Assembly: GCF_002354895.1 (NCBI RefSeq)
Contig: NZ_CP023439.1
Coordinates: 806,001-870,000 of the forward strand
Source of the DNA: Thauera sp. K11
Lineage (GTDB): Bacteria; Pseudomonadota; Gammaproteobacteria; Burkholderiales; Rhodocyclaceae
Length of the DNA stretch: 64,000 bases
Direction of reading: 5' to 3'
Position 1 is the stretch's first letter; each line of letters begins with the position of its first letter. Below the pieces are notes generated by a model that had not been told where the DNA came from, did not search any database, and was given only the letters and a program-made list of their open reading frames with translations. Positions 1 through 7,605 of this stretch are shown one piece after another. A program made the translations under genes and the position numbers.

Positions 1-1
1 G

Positions 2-727
2 CGCGAACTCAACGGACGGCGGCTGGCGCTGCCCAGCCGCGGCAAGATGATCGATTCGGCCCGTGCCGGCGCCCTGCGCACCTTCATCGTCGCGCTGGAG
101 CTGGGCGGGCTGACGTACAAGGACGTGGAGTTCATCGACCTGCCGGAGGTCCAGCCCGAGCCGCCGGGCGGCGGCGCGGCCCTGCCGCTGCGGCCGGAGG
201 CGCCCGCCGAGTGTTTCGCCACTTCGATCCACGCCCTGATCCGGCGCGAGGTGGACGCGATCTACCTGAAGGGGGCGGCCGGCCTGCAGCTTGCGCGCCA
301 GCTCAGGCTGCGGGTGATCGCCGACCTGCGCGACCATCCCGATCCGCTGGTCCGGAGCAACAACGCCGCGCCGCGGCCGCTGACGGTGGACCAGGCGCTG
401 CTGGACCAGCGCCCGGACATCGCGGCGCGCTTCCTGGCACGCGTGGTGGCGGTCGGCGCCTGGGCCAGGGCGCATCCTGCCGAGGCGGTGGCCTACGTCG
501 CCCGCGAAACGCGCAGCAACGACTTCTGGGTGCGGCAGGCTTACGGCTGCGACGTGTTCCGCCGCCTCAACACCAACCTGGACGATGCCGCGATCGCCGG
601 CCTCGAAGCCTACAAGAAGTTCCTGCTGGAATGGGGCTTCCTGAAGAGCGACTTCGACATCTGGGGCTGGATCGACCCGCAGCCGCTGGAGCAGTGCCGG
701 ACCTTCGTCCTGCCCTGCGAGGCTTGA
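2..727 (+). CDS. SsuA/DszB-like substrate-binding protein, 3' part
   Basis: The frame is already open at the left edge, so the N-terminus and any signal peptide lie outside; about 241 residues and the stop are seen. The visible part begins with the segment LNGRRLALP, has a domain-crossover region near SIHALIRREVDAIYL, and ends in a helical tail around LEAYKKFLLEWGFL. This pattern fits the two-lobed periplasmic binding fold of aliphatic sulfonate/nitrate/taurine receptors (SsuA, NMT1-like) and the related desulfinase DszB. A sulfur role is inferred mainly from the SsuD-like monooxygenases downstream. No ssuB/ssuC partners follow; they could lie to the left. It could be an enzyme of the DszB type rather than a transport receptor, and the missing N-terminus prevents a decision. 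Confidence 0.7.
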   Translation, partial: RELNGRRLALPSRGKMIDSARAGALRTFIVALELGGLTYKDVEFIDLPEVQPEPPGGGAALPLRPEAPAECFATSIHALIRREVDAIYLKGAAGLQLARQLRLRVIADLRDHPDPLVRSNNAAPRPLTVDQALLDQRPDIAARFLARVVAVGAWARAHPAEAVAYVARETRSNDFWVRQAYGCDVFRRLNTNLDDAAIAGLEAYKKFLLEWGFLKSDFDIWGWIDPQPLEQCRTFVLPCEA

Positions 728-1120
728 TGCGGGCGGTCGTGTTGATTAATCAGTAGCTGTTTCCCCGCTTGCTGGATAGTCAGCAAGCGCGGCCGCCGTT
801 GCCGCGGTATCCGGCCGACGGCATTGGGGTTTGGCCCTCGCGCGGGCTGGCACGCTTGCTGCTGTCGAGTGAGCCCGGGATGGCCCGCATGCCGGACCGC
901 GTGCGGCGCACGCGCCGCAGCCGGTGCGGGCCCGCTCCCGCCCATCCGGGCGACGGATGGCCGTGCATGCCGCTTCGTGTCCGCGCCTGCGCCGTGCAGG
1001 CGGGCGTCGCGCGGCGGCGGATGTTCCGCATGCGGTCCGCCCGATTCCTTTCCTTCTACGTGTGGAAACAGCTCCGATGAAGCTTGATGTCCGTTCGCGT
1101 GGTCTGTCCGGGGGCCGGCG
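728..1120. other. 393-bp intergenic region without a supported gene
   Basis: This gap separates the binding-protein gene from the ABC exporter pair. Short open frames exist in several phases but none has a convincing ribosome binding site or recognisable product. I see no clear terminator. The last 60 bases, including the stretch that reads GTGTGGAAACAGCTCC, may hold the exporter promoter, but no consensus -35/-10 pair is evident. Confidence 0.5.
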
Positions 1121-2914
1121 ATGAGTGCCCGGAATTCCGCCTTTCCGCTGCTGCGCTGCCTCGCGCTCTACCGCGCCACGCCCTGGCGCTTCCTGCTGAC
1201 CTCGCTCCTTTTCGTCATCCTCAACCTCAGCCTGGTGTACCAGCAGTGGCTGATCGGCCGCGCGGTGCACGACGTCGAGCGCGGGGCGGCGGTGGTCCGC
1301 CTGCCCGATGGCGGGCTGGATTTCGGCGTGGCGTGGCACTGGCTGCTGGTCCTCGTCGCCGTGGCGCTGGGGCGCGGCGTGGTGCAGTACCTCGCGGGCG
1401 TGTCGGCACTGATCATCGGGCAGTCGCTGCTCTTCAACCTGCGCGAGCGCATCCTCGTCCAGGTCCAGCGGCTGGACCTGGCCTATCACTGGCAACACGG
1501 CGTCGGCGAACTGGTGACCCGCACCACGCGCGACGCCGACAAGGTGCGCGACGCCCTCATCAACTTCTGGCGCCAGGTGTTCGAAACCGGGCTGGTGGTG
1601 ATCGCCGCGGTCGGGCTGCTGGTGTGGTACGACCCCTGGCTGGGGCTGGTGCCGCTGCTGCTCACCCTCACCGGCCTGGCGATCTTCGTGCGCCAGACCG
1701 ACCGCCTGGTGGCCCTGGACCGCGCCACCGGCGCGGCCTACGACGCGGTGAACCAGGACCTCTCGGAGGGGGTGAACGGCGTGCGGGTGATCAAGGCGTT
1801 CGCGCTGGAACCGCGGCGCATCGAACGCTTCAACACGCACGTGCTGCATTTCGCCGGGCAGGCGAAGGCGGCGCTGGCCTATTCCTGCCGCAGCATCCCG
1901 ATCCCCCAGATGGTGATCGCGCTCGGCCACGTCTGGATCCTCGGCTTCGGCGCACAACTGGTGGCGGCCGGGCGGCTCAACCTCGGCGAACTGGTGGCGG
2001 CGCTGCTGCTCGCCAACACGCTGGTGTTCCGCGTCGAGGGCATCGGCCGGGTGATGCAGGTGTTCGCCGACGCGCGCTCGTCGGCCCAGCGCATCTGGGA
2101 ACTGCTGGACGAGCGGCCGCGCATCGCCGGTGGCGGCGCGCATCCGCCGGCGGGCGCGCTGGGCGTGCGCCTGCGCGACGTGCAGGTGGCGGCGCCGGGC
2201 GGCAGCAACAGCATCCTCCAGGACTGCTCGCTGCAGATCCGTCCGGGAGAAGTAGTGGCATTGGTCGGGGCCACCGGCTCCGGCAAGAGCACGCTGGCCG
2301 GCCTGCTGCCGCGCCTGTTCGACGCCGACCGCGGCGCGGTGGAGATCGGCACGGACGCCCGGGGCTGGCGCGACGTGCGCGAACTCGACCTGGGCGCGCT
2401 GCGGCGGCAGGTGCACGTCGTGCCGCAGGAATCCTTCCTCTTTTCCGATTCGGTCGCCGCCAACCTGCGCCAGGCGGCGCCGGACGCGAGCGAGGACGAA
2501 CTGCGTGCCGCGCTGCGGCTGGCCTGCGCCGAGGAGGTCGTCGACGGCCTGCGCGAAGGTTTCGATGCCCGCCTCGGCGACCGCGGCATCACCCTGTCGG
2601 GCGGCCAGCGCCAGCGCCTGTGCCTGGCGCGGGCGCTGCTCGCCCGGCCGGGGCTGCTGGTGCTGGACGATGCCACCAGCGCGCTCGACGCGGTGACCGA
2701 GCGCACGGTGCTGGGCAATGTGCGCAGGCTGGGCGAGGCGCGCGGCGAAGCGCGGCCGACGGTGCTGCTGATCGCCTCCAAGCTGTCGACCGTGCTGCTG
2801 GCCGACCGCGTGCTGATGCTGGCCGGCGGACGCATCGCCGCCGATGGCAGCCACGAGGAACTGGCGGCCGCGCTGCCGGCCTATCGCGACCTGCTGGGGG
2901 TGGACCATGGCTGA
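1121..2914 (+). CDS. ABC exporter half-transporter A (degenerate ATP site)
   Basis: This is a 597-residue fused membrane/ATPase half-transporter of the type IV exporter (ABCB-like) class. The first ~320 residues carry the six hydrophobic helices; the nucleotide-binding domain follows. Walker A is GATGSGKST at 383-391 and the signature is LSGGQ at 492-496. The Walker B segment reads LLVLDDATSALD, so Asp517 replaces the catalytic Glu, and the H-switch His is replaced by Ser553 (IASKLST). These two losses are the hallmark of the degenerate half of heterodimeric exporters such as TM287/288. The stop overlaps the start of the next half-transporter by 8 bp, so the two are translationally coupled and presumably form one heterodimer. 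The substrate is not evident; export of a sulfur-compound product is only a guess from context. Confidence 0.92.
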   Translation: MSARNSAFPLLRCLALYRATPWRFLLTSLLFVILNLSLVYQQWLIGRAVHDVERGAAVVRLPDGGLDFGVAWHWLLVLVAVALGRGVVQYLAGVSALIIGQSLLFNLRERILVQVQRLDLAYHWQHGVGELVTRTTRDADKVRDALINFWRQVFETGLVVIAAVGLLVWYDPWLGLVPLLLTLTGLAIFVRQTDRLVALDRATGAAYDAVNQDLSEGVNGVRVIKAFALEPRRIERFNTHVLHFAGQAKAALAYSCRSIPIPQMVIALGHVWILGFGAQLVAAGRLNLGELVAALLLANTLVFRVEGIGRVMQVFADARSSAQRIWELLDERPRIAGGGAHPPAGALGVRLRDVQVAAPGGSNSILQDCSLQIRPGEVVALVGATGSGKSTLAGLLPRLFDADRGAVEIGTDARGWRDVRELDLGALRRQVHVVPQESFLFSDSVAANLRQAAPDASEDELRAALRLACAEEVVDGLREGFDARLGDRGITLSGGQRQRLCLARALLARPGLLVLDDATSALDAVTERTVLGNVRRLGEARGEARPTVLLIASKLSTVLLADRVLMLAGGRIAADGSHEELAAALPAYRDLLGVDHG

Positions 2915-4751
2915 CGTCTCGCGCGGCCAGCGGCCGCTTTCCGACATCGAACTCGAGCAGGCGCTGGCGAAGAAGGCGCTCGACCGCAGCATGTTCGGGC
3001 GGCTGCTGCCGCTGCTGCAGCCGGTGCGCGGGCGCATCGGGCTGGTGATCGCGCTGGAATGCCTGCTGGTGGCAGCGATCTTCCTGCGGCCGTGGTTCAT
3101 CGCCCAGGTGATCGACCACGGGCTGGTGCGCGAAGGGCAGGGGTGGGTCGTCGACCAGGCCATCGTGCTGCTGATGGTGAGCGGGCTGATCGCCACCTGG
3201 GCGGCGCGCTTCCTGCTGTCCGGGCTGTCGCAGTACCTCGCCGGCTCGGCGGCGATCACCATCCTCAACACGCTGCGCATGCGGGTCTTCAGCCACCTGC
3301 AGTCGCTCAGCGTGCGCTACTTCGACCAGACCAAGGCGGGCCGCATCATCTCCCGCGCCGACCGCGACGTGGACATGCTGGAGCCGCTCATCATCCAGGG
3401 GCCGCCCGAACTGCTGTCGGCGCTGCTGCGCTGCGTGGTGGCCGGCGTGCTGCTGTGGGGGATCTCGCCGTCGCTCTTCCTCAGCCTGGTCGCCATCGTC
3501 CCCATCCTCGGCGCCGCGACCTGGCTGTTCAAGCGCATTTCCCAGCACAACTGGGCACGGGTGGCCGAGGCGCGGGCGCGCTTCACCGCCCACCTGGTCG
3601 AAACGGTGGCCGGGGTGCGGGTCATCAAGCAGACGGTGCAGGAAGAGGCCAACCGGCAGCGCTACCGCGAGCTGCTGTTCGACTTCAACCACTCGCTGAT
3701 CCGCGGCAACATCACCTCGTCCTGGTTCCTGCCCTTCACCGCCGTCCTCGGCACGGCCGGCATGGCAGTGCTGCTGATCTCGGGCGGGCGCGGCATCGCG
3801 CTGGGCGAGATCAGCTTCGGGCAACTGGCGCAGAGCCTGTTCTACGTCTTCCTCTTCCTCGGTCCGCTGCAGGAGCTGAGCGACCTCTTCGAGCGCTACA
3901 CCACCGGCGCGGCGTCGGCCCAGCGCATCTTCCTGCTGCTCGATACCGAACCGGAGATCCGCGATGCCGAATCCGCGGTCCGCCTGGAGGCGGTGCGCGG
4001 CGACGTGGCGTTCAGCAACGTCCGCTTCGCCTACGACCCGCACGGGCTGCAACCGGTGATCCGCGGCCTCAGCCTGCACGTGCCCGCCGGGCAGGTGCTG
4101 GCCATCGTCGGCCCCACCGGGCACGGCAAGAGCACGCTGGTGCAACTGCTGACCCGCTTCTACGAGGCCAGCGACGGGTACGTCAGCCTGGACGGGCACG
4201 ACGTGCGCGCGATCGCCCAGGACAACCTGCGCCGCCACATCGGCGTCGTGCTGCAGGACAACGTGCTGTTCTCCGGCTCCGTCCTCGAGAACCTGCGGCT
4301 GGCGGCGCCCGATGCCACCGACGAGGCGCTCGTCGCCGCGGCGCGCGAACTCGGCGCCGACGAGGTGCTGGAAGGTCTGCCGCTCGGCTACCACACCCAG
4401 GTCGGGCCGCTGGGCAGCCACCTGAGCCAGGGGCAGCGCCAACTGGTGTGCCTGGTGCGGGCCTATCTCGGCAACCCGGCGGTGCTGGTGCTGGACGAGG
4501 CCACCTCGGCGGTGGACATCCATACCGAGCGCCGCATCCAGCGCGCGCTGCGGCGGCTGTGCGAGGGGCGGACCGCCATCATCATCGCCCACCGCCTGGC
4601 GACCATCCGCGATGCCGACCGGATCGCGGTGATCCGCCACGGCCAACTGGTGGAACTCGGCCACCACCGCGGGCTGATCGAGGCCGGCGGCGCCTATGCG
4701 GCGCTCTACCGCGCCTACGAGGAAGCCTCCACCGGCGCCGTGCCGGCCTGA
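2907..4751 (+). CDS. ABC exporter half-transporter B (catalytic ATP site)
   Basis: This 614-residue half-transporter starts at an ATG inside the last codons of half-transporter A. The membrane domain occupies roughly the first 350 residues. The ATPase domain has Walker A GPTGHGKST from 402, a complete Walker B with catalytic Glu531 (VLVLDEATSAVD) and the H-switch His562 (IIAHRLAT). Its signature is LSQGQ (506-510) rather than LSGGQ. In a heterodimer that altered signature would face the degenerate Walker site of partner A, while its own intact Walker B and His pair with partner A's normal LSGGQ. The two proteins therefore complement each other as expected for one consensus and one degenerate site. 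The next feature downstream is a perfect inverted repeat without a T-run. Confidence 0.93.
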   Translation: MADVSRGQRPLSDIELEQALAKKALDRSMFGRLLPLLQPVRGRIGLVIALECLLVAAIFLRPWFIAQVIDHGLVREGQGWVVDQAIVLLMVSGLIATWAARFLLSGLSQYLAGSAAITILNTLRMRVFSHLQSLSVRYFDQTKAGRIISRADRDVDMLEPLIIQGPPELLSALLRCVVAGVLLWGISPSLFLSLVAIVPILGAATWLFKRISQHNWARVAEARARFTAHLVETVAGVRVIKQTVQEEANRQRYRELLFDFNHSLIRGNITSSWFLPFTAVLGTAGMAVLLISGGRGIALGEISFGQLAQSLFYVFLFLGPLQELSDLFERYTTGAASAQRIFLLLDTEPEIRDAESAVRLEAVRGDVAFSNVRFAYDPHGLQPVIRGLSLHVPAGQVLAIVGPTGHGKSTLVQLLTRFYEASDGYVSLDGHDVRAIAQDNLRRHIGVVLQDNVLFSGSVLENLRLAAPDATDEALVAAARELGADEVLEGLPLGYHTQVGPLGSHLSQGQRQLVCLVRAYLGNPAVLVLDEATSAVDIHTERRIQRALRRLCEGRTAIIIAHRLATIRDADRIAVIRHGQLVELGHHRGLIEAGGAYAALYRAYEEASTGAVPA

Positions 4752-4833
4752 CGCATCGCCGGGCGGGCCTGCCCGGTGCAGTGCCGGCCCGCGTACCTCT
4801 GCACATCCCGGCCCGCGGCCACATGCTGATATC

Positions 4834-4859
4834 TCAACAGGTCGGCCGCGACCTGTTGA
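4834..4859. repeat. perfect 11-bp inverted repeat with 4-nt spacer
   Basis: The arms TCAACAGGTCG and CGACCTGTTGA are exactly complementary and are separated by GCCG. The repeat lies 83 bases after the stop of the ABC pair. No run of T follows on either strand, which argues against an intrinsic terminator. It fits either an RNA hairpin or a dimeric regulator operator for the monooxygenase genes; the sequence alone does not decide. Confidence 0.7.
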
Positions 4860-5042
4860 ACCTTCCCCAGCCGGGGCGGCGACGGCCGGCCCGGTGCGGC
4901 GGGGCTGTTTTCCCAGTCGATTGATTCATAAGCGTTTTCGTGACCCTTCCGGCTCCCGGCCGTGGTGGCACGGAACATGCCCTGTGAATCGGGACGGCAA
5001 CCGGCCCCGGCGGGGCCGGCGCCGCCCCGACGGCCGAGGCTG

Positions 5043-5060
5043 CACCACGACGACAACGAC
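5043..5060 (+). promoter_or_regulatory. CACCACGACGAC leader motif, copy 1
   Basis: The 18-mer CACCACGACGACAACGAC lies 40 bases upstream of the first monooxygenase start. A second copy matching at 16 of 18 positions precedes the aldolase-like gene (7492-7509). In the frame of the downstream gene it would read His-His-Asp-Asp-Asn-Asp. It may be part of a leader peptide, an attenuator or a protein-binding site; no function is established here. Confidence 0.4.
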
Positions 5061-5099
5061 CGCACTGCGGGCCCATCCATTCATACAGGAGTTCGATCC

Positions 5100-6176
5100 A
5101 TGGCAATCGAGTTTATCTGGCGCCTGCCGGTGAGCGGTGACAGCCGGTTCGGCAACGCGGCAAGGACGCGCCGCGGCGAGCGCAGCGCCGGCGCGCGGTC
5201 GCCGTTCACGGCGGGGGTCAGCGATCCGCGCGGCGACCGCTTCAACTACTTCGACTATCTCCACCAGGTGGCGCGCGCGGCCGAACTGGCCGGTTTCGAC
5301 GGCATCCAGATCCCCGACGATCCGGTCGGCGACGAATCGTGGATCGTCGCCGGCTACGTCGCCCGCAGCACCCGCCGCCTGAAGCTGTTGACCGAATTCG
5401 CCGCCTCGCGCGGTTCGGCGGTGTATGCCGCCAAGAACGCGGTGAGCTACCAGCGCTTCACCGGCGGCCGCTTCGCCTGGCAGCTCCATGCCGGCGGCGG
5501 CGAGCGCGAGCGCAGGCGCTACGGCGATTTCGTCGCCGATGCCGACGTCTATCCGCGCATCGAAGAGTTCATCACCGTCGCCCGCGGCGTGCTGACCCAG
5601 CATCCGTACAGCTTCAAGGGCCGCTTCTTCGAGGTGCTGGACGGCGGTTTCCAGGGGCCGCTGGCCAACCGGCCGGTGCCGCAGGTCTATCTGTCGGGCA
5701 ACCATCCGGAAGCCTACGAGGCTGCGGCGAAGCACGCCGACGTGCATGTGTTCGATGCCCGTCCGCTCGAGGAACTCGCGGCCGAGATCGGCGCCCTGCG
5801 CGAAGCCGCGCGTGCCGCGGGGCGCGAACTGTCCTTCGGCCTGCGCATCGACGTGCTGGCGCGCGAGACCGAGAAGGAAGCCTTCTTCGACGCCCAGCGG
5901 GAATGGGAACAGTCCCGCCTGCCCGCCCGCTTCCGCGATCCGCTCGTCGCGCCGAACTTCTGGGAGGGCTTTGCCACCGAGCGCACCGGCGCGGCCGCCG
6001 CCCTGGTCGGCGACTACGCCCAGGTCGCCCGGCGCCTGGCGGAATACGCCGAGGCCGGCATCGGCAGCTTCGTGCTGGCGGCTTCCCCGCACTTCGAGGA
6101 AGCCTACCGCGCCGGCGAATACCTCCTGCCGCAGGTCCGCGCCCTGACGGCTTCTTCCAATCGCCTGGCGGCCTGA
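5100..6176 (+). CDS. LLM-class flavin-dependent monooxygenase, SsuD-like (1)
   Basis: This 358-residue TIM-barrel protein belongs to the bacterial luciferase-like family, which uses reduced FMN and oxygen, usually to cleave C-S bonds of sulfonates. The N-terminus MAIEFIWRLPVSGD and the C-terminal FVLAASPHFEEAYRAGEYLL match the SsuD pattern. Compared with E. coli SsuD as I remember it, the conserved Arg near the C-terminal loop is kept (TERTGAAAALVGD), but active-site Cys54 and His228 are not (His228 aligns with Asp in FGLRIDVLARET). Substrate specificity therefore probably differs from alkanesulfonates. The start is supported by CAGGAG nine bases upstream. No SsuE flavin reductase is seen in the window. 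The next gene is a paralogue 29 bp downstream. Confidence 0.88.
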   Translation: MAIEFIWRLPVSGDSRFGNAARTRRGERSAGARSPFTAGVSDPRGDRFNYFDYLHQVARAAELAGFDGIQIPDDPVGDESWIVAGYVARSTRRLKLLTEFAASRGSAVYAAKNAVSYQRFTGGRFAWQLHAGGGERERRRYGDFVADADVYPRIEEFITVARGVLTQHPYSFKGRFFEVLDGGFQGPLANRPVPQVYLSGNHPEAYEAAAKHADVHVFDARPLEELAAEIGALREAARAAGRELSFGLRIDVLARETEKEAFFDAQREWEQSRLPARFRDPLVAPNFWEGFATERTGAAAALVGDYAQVARRLAEYAEAGIGSFVLAASPHFEEAYRAGEYLLPQVRALTASSNRLAA

Positions 6177-6205
6177 TCGCGCCGCATCCTTTCCGGAGCA
6201 GCAGC

Positions 6206-7363
6206 ATGACCATCGACATCTTCTGGCGCATTCCCACTCACGGCGAACCGAGTTCGCACCGCAGCCGCAAGCCCTTCCGCGGCGACTGGTTCCCGGGCGA
6301 CGACAGCCGCCGGCAGGCCGGCCTTTCCGGCGACGACGGCTTCACCTACGCCGACTACCTCGCCGAGATCGCCCGTGCGGCCGAGATCGCCGGCTTCCAG
6401 GGCGGCCTCATCCCGTCCTTCCCGATGACCGACGAGCCCTGGGTCATCTCGTCCGTCCTGGCGCGCGAGACCAGGACCTTCCGCTTCATGATCCCGTTCC
6501 AGCCGGGTTTCCTGAACCCGGTGGTGGCCGCGCGCGCCACCGCCAGCCTGCAGCGGGCGACCGGCGGCCGCGCGCTCTACAACATCATCACCGGCGGCGG
6601 CGGTCCGCAGCAGTTGTGGTGGGGCGATCCGGTGGGCCACGACGACCGCTACGGCCGCACGACCGAATTCCTCGACATCCTGCGCGGCGTCTGGCGCGGC
6701 GGCCCGTTCTCCTACCACGGCCGCTTCTACCAGGTGGAGGACGCCGGCCTGGCCGATCCGCTGTCGCGCGAGGAATTCCCGGAGATCTACTTCTCCGGCT
6801 CGTCGGATGCGGCGCTCGCGTCCGCGTCCAAGCACGCCGACTACTATCTGACCTGGCTCGAACCCTTCGCCCAGTTGCGCGACAAGTTCGCCCGCGTCAA
6901 GGAGCGCACCGACGCGCTCGGCCGCAAGATCAAGTGCGCGATCCGGGTGGACATCGTCGCCAGGCCGACCGAGAAGGAAGCGTGGAACGAGGTGGAGCGC
7001 GGCTTCGAGAACATCGATCCGGCGGTGCTCGCCGCCCACGCGCGCCGCAACGAGGGCAGCGAATCGGTCGGGGCACGCCGCCAGCAGGCGCTGCGGCCGA
7101 CCACGATCAACAGCTACAAGGACCTGATCATCGAGCCCAACGTGTGGTCCGGCTTCAACCTGCTGCGCGGCGGCCAGACCCAGGGCATCGTCGGCAGCTA
7201 CGAGCAGGTCGCCGAGCGGCTGGACGAACTGGTCCGGCTCGGCGCCGACGCCTTCATCCTGGCGGGCACGCCGCACCTGGAAGAAGCCTACCGGGTCGGC
7301 GAGGAAGTGCTGCCGCTGGTCCGCGGCAGGGCGGGCGCGCCGGCGCTGCGGGCGGTCGGCTGA
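6206..7363 (+). CDS. LLM-class flavin-dependent monooxygenase, SsuD-like (2)
   Basis: This 385-residue paralogue is closer to canonical SsuD than its neighbour: it opens with MTIDIFWRIPTHGEPSS, keeps the TGGRALYNIITGG flavin-phosphate region, the LLRGGQTQGIVGSYE loop with its Arg, and the HLEEAYRVGEEVLPL tail. The residue at the His228 position of E. coli SsuD is again Asp (AIRVDIVARPT). The start has CCGGAGCAGCAGC upstream. The pair probably forms one operon, and the two proteins may act on related substrates or as a heteromeric system. Both depend on FMNH2 supplied from elsewhere. Alternatives are a nitrilotriacetate- or dibenzothiophene sulfone-type monooxygenase, which share the fold. Confidence 0.9.
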   Translation: MTIDIFWRIPTHGEPSSHRSRKPFRGDWFPGDDSRRQAGLSGDDGFTYADYLAEIARAAEIAGFQGGLIPSFPMTDEPWVISSVLARETRTFRFMIPFQPGFLNPVVAARATASLQRATGGRALYNIITGGGGPQQLWWGDPVGHDDRYGRTTEFLDILRGVWRGGPFSYHGRFYQVEDAGLADPLSREEFPEIYFSGSSDAALASASKHADYYLTWLEPFAQLRDKFARVKERTDALGRKIKCAIRVDIVARPTEKEAWNEVERGFENIDPAVLAAHARRNEGSESVGARRQQALRPTTINSYKDLIIEPNVWSGFNLLRGGQTQGIVGSYEQVAERLDELVRLGADAFILAGTPHLEEAYRVGEEVLPLVRGRAGAPALRAVG

Positions 7364-7374
7364 GGGGCGCGGGC

Positions 7375-7566
7375 ATGGGCCGGCATCCGCTCCGGGAGAT
7401 CCGGCTCACCCGCTGTCCGGTCGCCGGGGAATTCCCCGCGCGCGGCATCCGCATTTCGACCGCGCAGGAGGCGCCGCGGGCGCCTTCGCGCCACCACGAC
7501 GACCACGAGACCGGCACCCCGGTCCGCAAAGACGGCCCGCCGGCGGCGCGGGCACGGGGTGCCTGA
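7375..7566 (+). CDS. possible 63-residue leader ORF
   Basis: A small ORF starts at an ATG preceded by GAGGGG eight bases upstream and ends 39 bases before the aldolase-like gene. Its product is Arg/Pro-rich and contains RHHDDHETGTPV, encoded by copy 2 of the CACCACGACGAC motif. I do not recognise it as a protein family. It could be a regulatory leader peptide whose translation affects the downstream gene, or simply an accidental open frame in GC-rich DNA. Codon bias is not distinctive. Confidence 0.25.
   Translation: MGRHPLREIRLTRCPVAGEFPARGIRISTAQEAPRAPSRHHDDHETGTPVRKDGPPAARARGA
7492..7509 (+). promoter_or_regulatory. CACCACGACGAC leader motif, copy 2
   Basis: CACCACGACGACCACGAG matches the copy at 5043-5060 in 16 of 18 positions. 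It lies 97 bases upstream of the aldolase-like start and inside the small candidate ORF in the frame His-His-Asp-Asp-His-Glu. Recurrence before two genes of the same block suggests shared control, which is inference. Confidence 0.4.
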
Positions 7567-7605
7567 ACGCGCCGGACATTTCCGGCAATGAACAAAGGAA
7601 CGAAC

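Larger units (their letters stand above)
4752..5099. other. 348-bp leader region of the monooxygenase genes
   Basis: No convincing stand-alone gene is seen between the ABC pair and the first monooxygenase. The region holds a perfect 11-bp inverted repeat (4834-4859), a T/A-richer stretch around 4908-4940 that is the likeliest promoter area, and a CACCACGACGAC motif (5043-5060). The frame of the downstream gene stays open back to a GTG at 4962, so an N-terminal extension cannot be excluded formally. Confidence 0.5.

Noticed and set aside
924..1124. 66-codon ORF before the ABC exporter
   Set aside because: Overlapping small frames in all phases, no ribosome site and no recognisable product.
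746..3280. 844-codon open frame on the minus strand
   Set aside because: It lies antisense to the ABC half-transporter genes, has no recognisable domain and a His/Arg/Gln-rich composition typical of the complement of GC-rich coding DNA.
4962..5099. N-terminal extension of the first SsuD-like gene from an upstream GTG
   Set aside because: The family begins at MAIEFIWRLP-like residues and a good ribosome site precedes that ATG; the extension is Pro/Arg-rich filler.
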